64,000 nt of DNA from Rugamonas aquatica (GTDB lineage Bacteria; Pseudomonadota; Gammaproteobacteria; Burkholderiales; Burkholderiaceae_D): positions 434,001 through 498,000 of the forward strand of contig NZ_WHUG01000003.1 in assembly GCF_009380215.1 (NCBI RefSeq), written 5' to 3'. Positions 1 to 7,048 of the stretch are shown here, in pieces (within the stretch, counting starts at the first letter, position 1; each line of letters starts with the position of its first letter). A program made the position numbers and the translations under genes. The notes beneath the pieces were generated by a model, which was not told where the DNA came from, searched no databases, and saw only the letters and a program-made list of their open reading frames with translations.

Positions 1-33
1 GTAGCACAATCGCGCCCCGTACGGATCGTCGGA

Positions 34-486
34 TCAGTAGGCCAGGGCCGCCGGCGCCATGCGCATGCTGACGCCGAAGCGGTTGAAGGCGTTCATCAGC
101 GACACGGCCACGGTCAGGTCGGCCAGTTCCTTTTCGCTGAAGACGGCGATCGCCTTTTGATAGTCGCTGTCCGGCACATTGGTCTGGGCCACGCGGGTCA
201 CGCTTTCGGCCCAGGCCAGGGCGGCACGCTCCTTCTCGCTGAACAGCGCGGCCGCTTCCTCCCACACCGGCACCAGCGCCACCTTGTCGATCTTGACGCC
301 CTGGTTCAGCAGGTCGCGGGTGTGCATATCGATGCAGTAGGCGCAGCCATTGATCTGCGACACGCGCAGGTAGACCAGCTCCACCAGCTCGGACGGCAGG
401 TCGCAGGTTTGTACATAGCTCTTGACGGCGGCGAAGCCCTTGTAGGCTTCAGGGGCGTGCTTGAATACTTCGAGGCGCTTGCTCAT
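34..486 (-). CDS. AhpD-like carboxymuconolactone decarboxylase-family protein
   Basis: A 150-residue protein of the alkylhydroperoxidase AhpD/carboxymuconolactone decarboxylase fold. The CxxC redox pair and following histidine are visible (C48, C51 and H55 in GCAYCIDMH), as in peroxidase-type members rather than true decarboxylases. Family members reduce peroxides with thiol donors or serve in oxidative-stress defence; the substrate here is unknown. Length is normal for the family. The gene lies 93 bp downstream of a MocR regulator on the same strand, and an inverted pair of ATGGCCTAGT half-sites sits in the gap, so MocR control is likely (inference). Confidence 0.88.
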   Translation of the reverse strand: MSKRLEVFKHAPEAYKGFAAVKSYVQTCDLPSELVELVYLRVSQINGCAYCIDMHTRDLLNQGVKIDKVALVPVWEEAAALFSEKERAALAWAESVTRVAQTNVPDSDYQKAIAVFSEKELADLTVAVSLMNAFNRFGVSMRMAPAALAY

Positions 487-530
487 GGCGTTTCCTTGAT
501 TGATTGCGAATGAGCGTATTCTGCTGATGC

Positions 531-577
531 ATGGCCTAGTCGTGAAGAGCCAAGAATGGGCTATTGGACTAGGCCAT
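531..577. promoter_or_regulatory. Inverted ATGGCCTAGT half-site pair (predicted MocR operator)
   Basis: ATGGCCTAGT at 531-540 and its exact reverse complement ACTAGGCCAT at 568-577 flank a spacer that is itself partly palindromic (AGCC...GGCT). The site lies between the MocR stop codon and the start of the AhpD-like gene. The same ten bases recur at the MocR start codon (2006-2015). Confidence 0.6.
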
Positions 578-579
578 GT

Positions 580-2007
580 TTACATCAGCCTGAGTATCCG
601 TTTGCCGAGTTCCCGCGCCCGCTGCGGGGTGTCGATGTTGGTGAAGGCCAGCAGCAGCGCCGACGCCGCATGCGGCAGCACGCTGCGCTCGGACAGCGCC
701 AGCGCGGCCATGCCGTCCTGCCGCATGCGCTCGGCCAGTGCGCGGTCGGTGTGGCGGCCCTTCATGCGCAGCACCAGATGCATGCCGCCCGGCTGCGGAT
801 CGATGCGCAGGTGTTTGCCCAGCACCGCGGCCAGTCCTTCGGCGGCGATCTGGCGGCGCTCGGCGTACAGGCGGCGCATGCGCTGGATGTGGCGGGCGAA
901 GTGGCCTTCGTTCATGAAGTCGCTGACGATGGTTTGCATCAGCGCCGGGCCGCTGGCGGCGTAGGTCTGGCTTATCTGTTCGAAGCGCGCCACCTGCGCC
1001 GGCGGCACCACCAGGTAGGCCAGCCGCACCGCCGGGAACAGCACCTTGCTGAAGGTGCCGGCGTACAGCACGCGGCCGTCGCGGTCCAGGCTTTGCAGCG
1101 CAGGCAGCGGGCGGCTGGCGTAGCGGTATTCGCCGTCGTAGTCGTCTTCCACGATCCAGGCGTCGGCCTGTCTGGCCCAATCCAGCAGCGCCAGGCGGCG
1201 CGGCAGCGACAGCGCGACGCACAGCGGGCTTTGATGCGCGGGCGTGACGATGGCGGCCCTGGCGCGCGGCGCGGTGGCCACGCCGTGCGACACCACCAAT
1301 CCGTCTGCGTCCACCGCCACCGGGGCCAGTTTCATGCCGGCCTGTTTCAGCAGCTCGCTCGTCGGCGGGAAGCCGGGGTCCTCCACCCAGACGCCGTCGC
1401 CCGGCTGCAGCAGGGCGCGTGTCACCAGCTCCAGCGTGTTGCGGTAGCCGGAGGTGATGAACACCTGCGATGGCGTACAGTCGATGCCGCGTGACAGTTG
1501 CAGGTAGGTGGCGATGGCGGTGCGCAGCGGTGCCTGGCCGGCGAAGGGAGGGTAGGCCATGTCATCGGCTTGCGTGGCGCGGATCGCGCGCGCCGCCAGT
1601 CGCGCCCACACCTTGCGCGGGAAGGCGTCCAGCGCAGGCAGGCCCATTTGGAAGGGGCGGTTCAGCGGGGTGGGCATCGCCGACGCTGCCGATGTCGTCG
1701 GACTGGCGCGGGTGCGCGGTGTGCGTGCGGGTGTTGCTGCGGCGTGGCGGGCCAGCGCCGGGGTCACGATGGTACCGGCCTGGCCGCGTGTTTCGACATA
1801 GCCTTCGGCGGCCAGCAGCGAGTAGGCCGCTTCCACCGTGCCGCGCGCCAGTCCCAGCTCCAGCGCCAGCGCACGGGCCGATGGGATGCGGGCCTCCGGC
1901 AGCAGCAGGCCTTCCGAGATGGCGCTGCGGAAGCGGGTGTAGATCTGCCGGTACAGCGGTTCGGCGGCTGCGGTGTCGAGATGGAGGAAATCTGGCTGGT
2001 TTTTCAT
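580..2007 (-). CDS. MocR/PdxR-family transcriptional regulator
   Basis: A 475-residue fusion typical of the MocR subfamily of GntR regulators. An N-terminal winged HTH (about residues 12-80; LYRQIYTRFRSAI...RIPSARALALELGLARGTV) is joined to a fold-type I aminotransferase domain (about 115-470). The PLP-lysine context is seen in AGTFSKVLFPAVRL. Such proteins use PLP or a PLP adduct as effector and act locally. The neighbours are the AhpD-like gene downstream and, divergently, a GNAT/azoreductase pair. An ATGGCCTAGT half-site overlaps its own start codon, suggesting autoregulation. The ligand and physiological role cannot be read from the sequence. Confidence 0.93.
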   Translation of the reverse strand: MKNQPDFLHLDTAAAEPLYRQIYTRFRSAISEGLLLPEARIPSARALALELGLARGTVEAAYSLLAAEGYVETRGQAGTIVTPALARHAAATPARTPRTRASPTTSAASAMPTPLNRPFQMGLPALDAFPRKVWARLAARAIRATQADDMAYPPFAGQAPLRTAIATYLQLSRGIDCTPSQVFITSGYRNTLELVTRALLQPGDGVWVEDPGFPPTSELLKQAGMKLAPVAVDADGLVVSHGVATAPRARAAIVTPAHQSPLCVALSLPRRLALLDWARQADAWIVEDDYDGEYRYASRPLPALQSLDRDGRVLYAGTFSKVLFPAVRLAYLVVPPAQVARFEQISQTYAASGPALMQTIVSDFMNEGHFARHIQRMRRLYAERRQIAAEGLAAVLGKHLRIDPQPGGMHLVLRMKGRHTDRALAERMRQDGMAALALSERSVLPHAASALLLAFTNIDTPQRARELGKRILRLM

Positions 2008-2015
2008 GGCCTAGT
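2006..2015. promoter_or_regulatory. Third ATGGCCTAGT half-site at the MocR start codon
   Basis: An exact copy of the ten-base half-site found at 531-540 and 568-577. It overlaps the start codon of the MocR gene (CAT at 2005-2007) in the divergent intergenic region before the GNAT gene. This position suits an autoregulatory operator. Confidence 0.5.
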
Positions 2016-2086
2016 TGGGATGTCGTTTTATGGCTCTGGAGATTATGCCATTGCGCTCATAAGATGATGTTTTGAAAGGATCAGCC

Positions 2087-2530
2087 ATGAACGACAAACT
2101 GAAGGATGTAGAGACGGCGGACCAGCTGCGCGCCTGCTACCCGGTGATGAAGCAGCTGCGCCCGCACCTGGAAACCGAGGACGATTTCGTCGCCCGCGTC
2201 ACGCGCATGGGGCAGCAGGGTTATCGCATCCTGGCCGCGTGGGAGGGGGGCGAAGTGGTGGCCTTGGCCGGTTATCGCCTGGAGGAGAATCTGGTGTACG
2301 GCAAATTCCTGTACGTGGACGACCTGGTGGCGGGCGAGAAAACGCGCGGCCAGGGCTGGGGCGCACGGCTGCTGGAGCATCTGACCGTGTATGCGGAGCA
2401 GGCGGCATGCGTCAAGCTGGTGCTCGACACCGGGATGGCGAACGCGCTGGCGCAGCGCTTCTACTTCCGTCAGGGCTTGCTGACGGGCGCCATGCGCTTC
2501 GGTAAATTCCTGAAAGCGGGTGCGGCATGA
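2087..2530 (+). CDS. GNAT-family N-acetyltransferase
   Basis: A GCN5-related acetyltransferase of 147 residues. The acetyl-CoA loop region is recognisable (DDLVAGEKTRGQGWGARLLEHL, with the RGQGWG core), followed by KLVLDTGMANALAQRFYFRQG, the usual C-terminal strand and helix. An upstream in-frame TTG at 2072 would add five residues, but ATG at 2087 has an AAAGGA ribosome-binding site at 2075-2080 and is preferred. Its stop overlaps the start of the azoreductase gene (ATGA), so the two are translationally coupled. The acceptor substrate is unknown. Confidence 0.88.
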   Translation: MNDKLKDVETADQLRACYPVMKQLRPHLETEDDFVARVTRMGQQGYRILAAWEGGEVVALAGYRLEENLVYGKFLYVDDLVAGEKTRGQGWGARLLEHLTVYAEQAACVKLVLDTGMANALAQRFYFRQGLLTGAMRFGKFLKAGAA

Positions 2531-3144
2531 AGATCCTGCACATCACTTGCAGCGCGCGCGGGCAGCAGTCGGTGAGTTATCGCCTGTCCCAGCGCGTGAT
2601 GGACCGGCTGTTGTCGCAGCACCCTGCCGCGCAAATCGTCACGCGCGATCTGTGGGCCGAGCCGCTGCCGCATATCGACGGCGAGTATGCGGCGGCCCTG
2701 GGCGGCACGCGTGACCGCGTATCGGCGGCTGCGGCGCGCGGCCTGTCGTCGCTGGCTCTGTCGGACCGGCTGATCGCCGAGCTGCGCGACGCCGATTGCG
2801 TGGTGATCGCCACGCCGATGCACAACTTCACGGTGCCGTCGGTGTTGAAGGCGTGGCTGGACCACGTGGTACGCATAGGCGTCACCTTCAACGCCACGCC
2901 GGAAGGCAAGATCGGCACGCTGGAGGATCGTCCGGTGTACATCGCCGTCAGCTCCGGCGGCTACCGTACCGGCGAGCGCGCCCGCCAGCCTGACTTCCTC
3001 GAACCCTATCTGCGTGCCATCCTGCCGACGATAGGCCTGAAAAACCTCAACTTCGTTTCCGTCCAGGCCACCGCCTTCGGCCCGGAAGCGACAACGGCCG
3101 CTTTCGCGGCCGTCGAGCGGGAGCTGGAAGCCTGCGTCGCTTAA
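2527..3144 (+). CDS. azoR: FMN-dependent NADH-azoreductase
   Basis: A 205-residue flavodoxin-fold protein of the AzoR/NQO type. It has the N-terminal phosphate-binding segment (HITCSARGQQSVS), the FMN-contacting PMHNFTVPSVLKAWLDHV and the SSGG loop (AVSSGGYR). The family reduces azo bonds and quinones by two-electron transfer from NADH via FMN, in the cytoplasm. It overlaps the preceding acetyltransferase by 4 bp. Its stop codon overlaps that of the convergent KAS III gene, leaving no terminator between them. Confidence 0.9.
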   Translation: MKILHITCSARGQQSVSYRLSQRVMDRLLSQHPAAQIVTRDLWAEPLPHIDGEYAAALGGTRDRVSAAAARGLSSLALSDRLIAELRDADCVVIATPMHNFTVPSVLKAWLDHVVRIGVTFNATPEGKIGTLEDRPVYIAVSSGGYRTGERARQPDFLEPYLRAILPTIGLKNLNFVSVQATAFGPEATTAAFAAVERELEACVA

Positions 3145-4262
3145 ATCCGGCGCACCACCACGCAGCCGATCGAGTAACCGGCGCCGAAGGAGCAGATCAC
3201 GCCCAGCTGGCCCGGGGCCATGTCGTCCGAGTGCTTGTGGAAGGCGATCACCGAACCGGCCGACGAGGTGTTGGCGTAGGTGTCCAGGATCACCGGCGCT
3301 TCGCCCGGCTCGGCGTCGCGGCCCAGCACCATGCGGCTGATCAGCAGATTCATGTTCAGGTTGGCCTGGTGCAGCCAGTAGCGGCTTACCTGCGGCACTT
3401 CCAGCCCGGCGCCGGTGATGGTGTTCTTGATCATCTCGGCGGCCATCGGGCACACGTCCTTGAACACCTTGCGGCCCTGCTGGCGGAACAGCTTGTCCGG
3501 CTGGCCGATGCCCGCTTCGTCGAAGCGGTTCAGGAAGCCGAAGTTGTTGCGGATGTTGTTGGAGAAGCTGGTCTTCAGCTTGGTCTCGACGATTTCCCAG
3601 CGGTGCGAGCCCTTGGCCGTGTCGGCCGCTTCGATCACCATCGCCGTGCAGGCGTCACCGAAGATGAAGTGGCTGTCGCGGTCGCGCCAGTTCAAATGGC
3701 CGCTGGTGATTTCAGGATTGAGCACCAGCACCGCGCGCGCCTGGCCGCTCTGCACCGCCGCCACCGCCTGCTGGATGCCGAAGGTGGCCGACGAGCAGGC
3801 CACGTTCATGTCGAAGCCATAGCCTTCGATGCCCAGCGCGCCTTGCACTTCCACCGCCATCGCCGGATAGCCGCGCTGCATATTCGAGCAGGCCACCAGC
3901 ACCATATCGATATCGGCCGCCACGCGGCCGGCGCGGTCCAGCGCCTGGCGGGCGGCCGCCACGCAGATCTCGGCCTGCAGCGACAGTTCCTCGTCCGCGC
4001 GCTCGGGAATGCGCGACACCATGCGCGCCGGGTCCAGGATGCCGGTCTTTTCCATCACATAGCGCGACTTGATGCCGGACGCTTTTTCGATGAAGGCCAC
4101 GCTGGACATCTCCAGCGCCGTGACCGTGCCTTCCGCGATGGCGGCGGCGTTGTCGGCGTTGAACTGTTCGGCGTAGGCGTTGAAGCATTCCACCAGCTCT
4201 TCATTGGAGATCGACTGGGCTGGCGTAAAGAGGCCGGTACCGCTGATGACAGCTTGTTTCAT
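3141..4262 (-). CDS. 3-oxoacyl-ACP synthase III (KAS III) family protein
   Basis: A 373-residue thiolase-fold condensing enzyme. The KAS III catalytic triad is visible: Cys156 in NVACSSATFG, His in WLHQANLN and Asn in YANTSSAGS. It is longer than canonical FabH (about 320 residues) and matches the longer KAS III group common in betaproteobacteria, which often acts outside the core fab cluster. No fab genes lie nearby, so a role in housekeeping fatty-acid initiation cannot be assumed. It lies downstream of ctpA on the same strand but is separated from it by a terminator and a palindromic repeat. Confidence 0.85.
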   Translation of the reverse strand: MKQAVISGTGLFTPAQSISNEELVECFNAYAEQFNADNAAAIAEGTVTALEMSSVAFIEKASGIKSRYVMEKTGILDPARMVSRIPERADEELSLQAEICVAAARQALDRAGRVAADIDMVLVACSNMQRGYPAMAVEVQGALGIEGYGFDMNVACSSATFGIQQAVAAVQSGQARAVLVLNPEITSGHLNWRDRDSHFIFGDACTAMVIEAADTAKGSHRWEIVETKLKTSFSNNIRNNFGFLNRFDEAGIGQPDKLFRQQGRKVFKDVCPMAAEMIKNTITGAGLEVPQVSRYWLHQANLNMNLLISRMVLGRDAEPGEAPVILDTYANTSSAGSVIAFHKHSDDMAPGQLGVICSFGAGYSIGCVVVRRI

Positions 4263-4340
4263 GTTTAAACTTTCAAATTTAGCAATGGCTCACGCCAATA
4301 ATGAGGCAAATTCTACACAATGGCTGCACGTTAGGCGAAA

Positions 4341-4372
4341 ATAAAAGCGGCGCCCTTGAGGCGCCGTTAAAA
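4341..4372 (-). terminator. Intrinsic terminator downstream of ctpA
   Basis: On the minus strand a GGCGCC-based hairpin (arms 4348-4354 and 4360-4366) is followed by TTTTATTTT. It lies about 95 bp past the ctpA stop because the long palindromic repeat occupies the gap. Confidence 0.65.
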
Positions 4373-4376
4373 AAAT

Positions 4377-4460
4377 GGGGTCAAGTCTGACATTTGGACA
4401 CGGGCTCTACCGTAAAGCGATCTACGGTAGAGCCCGTGTCCAAATGTCAGACTTGACCCC
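4377..4460. repeat. Long palindromic repeat, copy A
   Basis: Perfect 38-bp arms (4377-4414 and 4423-4460) enclose an 8-base loop. The arms begin GGGGTCAAGTCTGACATTTG and the outer 26 bases are shared exactly with copy B (11401-11485). The copy sits between the ctpA stop codon and its terminator. It resembles the REP-type palindromes mobilised by RAYT transposases, but no such transposase is in the window. Confidence 0.85.
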
Positions 4461-4466
4461 CAATTT

Positions 4467-5921
4467 TTATTTCTTGGCCAGATCCTTCTTGATACCGCCG
4501 AGCGCGGCTTCGGTCTGCACCACCGTGGTTTCCGGCTTGGCCAGCTGGACCGGCAAGCCTTTCAGGTGGTTCAGCGCCTGCGCCAGCTGGAAATCGTCGG
4601 CGCTGCCGTATTCCAGCGGCTTGCGTTTCTTCTCCAGCGCCACGATGCGCAGCTGCTCTTCCAGCTCGTCGCGCTTGCTCTTGGCGATTTCCTGGTCGCG
4701 GTCGTTCGTCAGGTGTTTGTCGAGGTCGGCTTCGCGGGTGCGCAGCGCGTTCAGGCCGTCGCCGTCGGCGTTTTCATCCACCGCCAGGTCGGGCACGATG
4801 CCCTTGGCCTGGATCGAGCGGCCGTTCGGCGTGTAGTAGCGCGCCGTGGTCAGCTTGACGGCGGTGTCGGCGGTCAGCTGGCGGATGGTCTGCACCGAGC
4901 CCTTGCCGAAGGTCTGGGTGCCGATGATGTCGGCCCGCTTGTAATCCTGCAGCGCGCCGGCGACGATCTCCGAGGCCGAGGCCGAACCGGTGTTGACCAG
5001 CACCGCCATCGGCACCTGCTTGAGCGCGGCCGGCAGCTTGGCCAGCGCGTCGCTGTCGTTGCGCAGCGCGTAGTATTCGGGACGGCCGTAGAAGATCTGC
5101 TTGGAATCCGGCAGCTGGCCGTTGGTCGAGACGATGGCCGCATCCTTGGGCAGGAAGGCCGCCGCCACGCCGATCGCGCCTTGCAGCACGCCGCCCGGGT
5201 CGTTGCGCAGGTCCAGCACCAGGCCCTTGATGTTCGGATCCTGTTTGTACAGTTCGATAATCTTGGCGGCCAGGTCATCGACGGTCGGTTCCTGGAACTG
5301 CGAGATGCGGACCCAGGCGTAACCAGGCTCGACGATCTTGCCCTTGACGCTCTTCTGGTGGATTTCCTCGCGCGTGATGTTGAACACCAGCGGCTCGGCC
5401 TCGCCCTTGCGCAGGATGGTCATGCTGACCTTGGTGTGCGGCTCGCCGCGCATCTTCTTGACCGACTCGTCCAGGCTCAGGCCCTTGACCGGCGTGTTGT
5501 CCAGCCGGGAGATCAGGTCGCCCGCCTTGATGCCGGCGCGCCAGGCCGGCGAATCCTCGATCGGCGCGACGATCTTGATGTAGCCATCCTCGCTCTGGCC
5601 GATCTCGATGCCGAGGCCGACGAACTTGCCCTGCGAACCTTCGCGCAGTTCGGCGTAGGCTTTCTTGTCCAGGTAGGCGGAGTGCGGGTCCAGCGAGGCC
5701 ACCATGCCGGAGATCGCTTCGGTCAGCAACTTCTTGTCTTCGACTTTTTCGACGTAGTCGGATTTGATCAGGCCGAACACGTCGGCCAGCTGTCGCAGTT
5801 CTTCCAGCGGCAGCGGCGGGTCCACCGGCTTTTGCGCCATGGCGGAAAACTGCAGCGAGATCGCGACACCGGCCACGACACCCAAGCCGATCAGTCCGGA
5901 ATTTTTTAGTTTCTTGCCCAT
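4467..5921 (-). CDS. ctpA: S41-family C-terminal processing peptidase
   Basis: A 484-residue periplasmic serine protease. It has an N-terminal signal anchor (about residues 8-30), a PDZ domain (about 90-170; GLGIEIGQSEDGYIKIVAPIE) and the S41 catalytic core. The serine lies in NTGSASASEIVAG and the catalytic lysine in QTFGKGSVQT, which form the Ser/Lys dyad of CtpA/Prc enzymes. These proteases trim or degrade periplasmic and cell-wall enzymes, usually with a lipoprotein adaptor. The C-terminal tail is Lys/Ala-rich. It stands alone here. Confidence 0.93.
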   Translation of the reverse strand: MGKKLKNSGLIGLGVVAGVAISLQFSAMAQKPVDPPLPLEELRQLADVFGLIKSDYVEKVEDKKLLTEAISGMVASLDPHSAYLDKKAYAELREGSQGKFVGLGIEIGQSEDGYIKIVAPIEDSPAWRAGIKAGDLISRLDNTPVKGLSLDESVKKMRGEPHTKVSMTILRKGEAEPLVFNITREEIHQKSVKGKIVEPGYAWVRISQFQEPTVDDLAAKIIELYKQDPNIKGLVLDLRNDPGGVLQGAIGVAAAFLPKDAAIVSTNGQLPDSKQIFYGRPEYYALRNDSDALAKLPAALKQVPMAVLVNTGSASASEIVAGALQDYKRADIIGTQTFGKGSVQTIRQLTADTAVKLTTARYYTPNGRSIQAKGIVPDLAVDENADGDGLNALRTREADLDKHLTNDRDQEIAKSKRDELEEQLRIVALEKKRKPLEYGSADDFQLAQALNHLKGLPVQLAKPETTVVQTEAALGGIKKDLAKK

Positions 5922-6155
5922 GTTTCACCTATCGAAGCTGTTGCCGATAGCCGCCGCCTGTGGGATTTCCCGCCGCAACGTGCTTGAGTTGAGTATAAAC
6001 CTGATTCCTGGCAAACGTAGTAGCCGTCGCGAAATGATTTATACCTTTACGAGAATTTACAACGCTTGCCGTTGACTTTTAAAGCACGCCAGCGCCCGCT
6101 TGCGAAGCGTCAAGTTTGCTGTTTTGTACTCAGTGTATCCCCCACGTTCACGTCC

Positions 6156-6182
6156 GTAAGCAATTGTAAGAAGTCCTGTAAC
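6156..6182 (+). promoter_or_regulatory. CpxR-like tandem GTAAG box
   Basis: GTAAG at 6156-6160 and again at 6166-6170 (N5 spacing, the geometry of the CpxR consensus GTAAA-N5-GTAAA), with a further GTAAC at 6178-6182. It lies about 100 bp upstream of a Spy/CpxP-like gene, the classic target class of CpxR/BaeR. No cognate regulator is in the window. Confidence 0.45.
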
Positions 6183-6239
6183 GGCGGGGGGCGAGACCTA
6201 AACTGAACTCGTATTTCTCTCTACCCTGAAGTGGTTTTC

Positions 6240-6268
6240 GCCTGCGCCCCAAGCGCAGGCTTTTTTTT
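6240..6268 (+). terminator. Intrinsic-terminator hairpin in the leader of the Spy-like gene
   Basis: GCCTGCGC-cccaa-GCGCAGGC (6240-6260) is followed by eight T residues, 15 bp before the ATG at 6284 and downstream of the GTAAG box. It is either the end of a short leader RNA (attenuator or sRNA) or a terminator insulating the gene from upstream transcription. Confidence 0.65.
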
Positions 6269-6283
6269 ATCCATGGAGCCTAC

Positions 6284-6859
6284 ATGCGTATTAACTTCCG
6301 TTCCACGTTGCTGCGCATGAGCGCTGCATTGGCCCTGAGCGCCGCGCTGTCGCCGGCGTTTGCCCTGCCTGTCATGGAGATGCGCGCCGAAGACTTGCTG
6401 CCGATGGCGGCCGAGCTGAAAAAATCGCTGAACCTCAACGCCAACCAGCAAATCCTGTGGCAGCAGACCGAAAGCAAGACGCGCAACCTGCTGCGCGAGC
6501 GCCAGGCCCGCCGCGAACGCCTGCAGGCGGCCACGCTGGAAGCCACCAAGGGCGCCAGCGTCGAACTGCGCGACCTGGCCAAGGCGGTCGACGAGGAAAC
6601 CACTGCCGCCGCCGGCGAAGAAAAGCTGCTGCGCGAATGGTGGCTGACCGTCAACGATGCCTTGAATGAAACGCAGCGCCAGACCGTGGTGCAGCTGGTC
6701 GGAGAACAGCTGCTGCGCGTGCCGGACAGCGGCGTCCACGGCGCCGCGCCGCACAAGCAGGAAGGCGGCGAACAGCAGCATCGCGGCGGACGCAAGAACG
6801 GCATGGGCGGCAGCGTCGGCGGACCCGGCGGCGCCAGCATCAGCCTGCCCGGCGGCTAA
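6284..6859 (+). CDS. Spy/CpxP-like periplasmic protein
   Basis: A 191-residue exported protein. It has a Sec signal peptide (about 1-27, cleavage near AFA), then a highly charged, helical, Glu/Arg-rich middle with LNLNANQQILWQQ and LNETQRQTV, similar to the paired LTxxQ-type segments of Spy/CpxP proteins. The tail is a Gly/His-rich low-complexity region (QEGGEQQHRGGRK...). Relatives are periplasmic chaperones or metal-stress sensors. GGAG at 6275-6278 supports the start. The CpxR-like box upstream agrees with envelope-stress control. Family assignment is by pattern only. Confidence 0.6.
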   Translation: MRINFRSTLLRMSAALALSAALSPAFALPVMEMRAEDLLPMAAELKKSLNLNANQQILWQQTESKTRNLLRERQARRERLQAATLEATKGASVELRDLAKAVDEETTAAAGEEKLLREWWLTVNDALNETQRQTVVQLVGEQLLRVPDSGVHGAAPHKQEGGEQQHRGGRKNGMGGSVGGPGGASISLPGG

Positions 6860-6864
6860 CAGTC

Positions 6865-6936
6865 GTTCCCGCGCAGGCGGGAACCCATGCTGAGTATCCT
6901 GGCTGGCGAAGTATGGATTCCCGCTTTCGCGGGAAT
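6865..6936. repeat. REP-like pair of inverted hairpins
   Basis: Two short palindromes with 8-bp arms and 4-base loops: GTTCCCGC/GCGGGAAC at 6865-6884 and ATTCCCGC/GCGGGAAT at 6917-6936. They follow the Spy-like gene and precede the TonB receptor. The pattern is the widespread (G/A)TTCCCGC...GCGGGAA(C/T) intergenic repeat, and may also act as a terminator or mRNA stabiliser. Confidence 0.7.
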
Positions 6937-7048
6937 GACGGGCTGCGTTAAGGGTTGCCCTTAGCCGGGCGGGGCGCTGTGTATCGTAAAGTAAAAAACC
7001 GCCCGCTGATCAATTTGCGGGCAGGGCTGCCGGTAGAATATTCAGCCT

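Larger units (their letters stand above)
5922..6283. other. Intergenic region between ctpA and the Spy-like gene
   Basis: This 362-bp gap contains the minus-strand ctpA promoter region on its left. On its right is the leader of the Spy-like gene with a repeated GTAAG motif and a terminator-like hairpin (listed separately). I see no convincing ORF. Confidence 0.5.
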
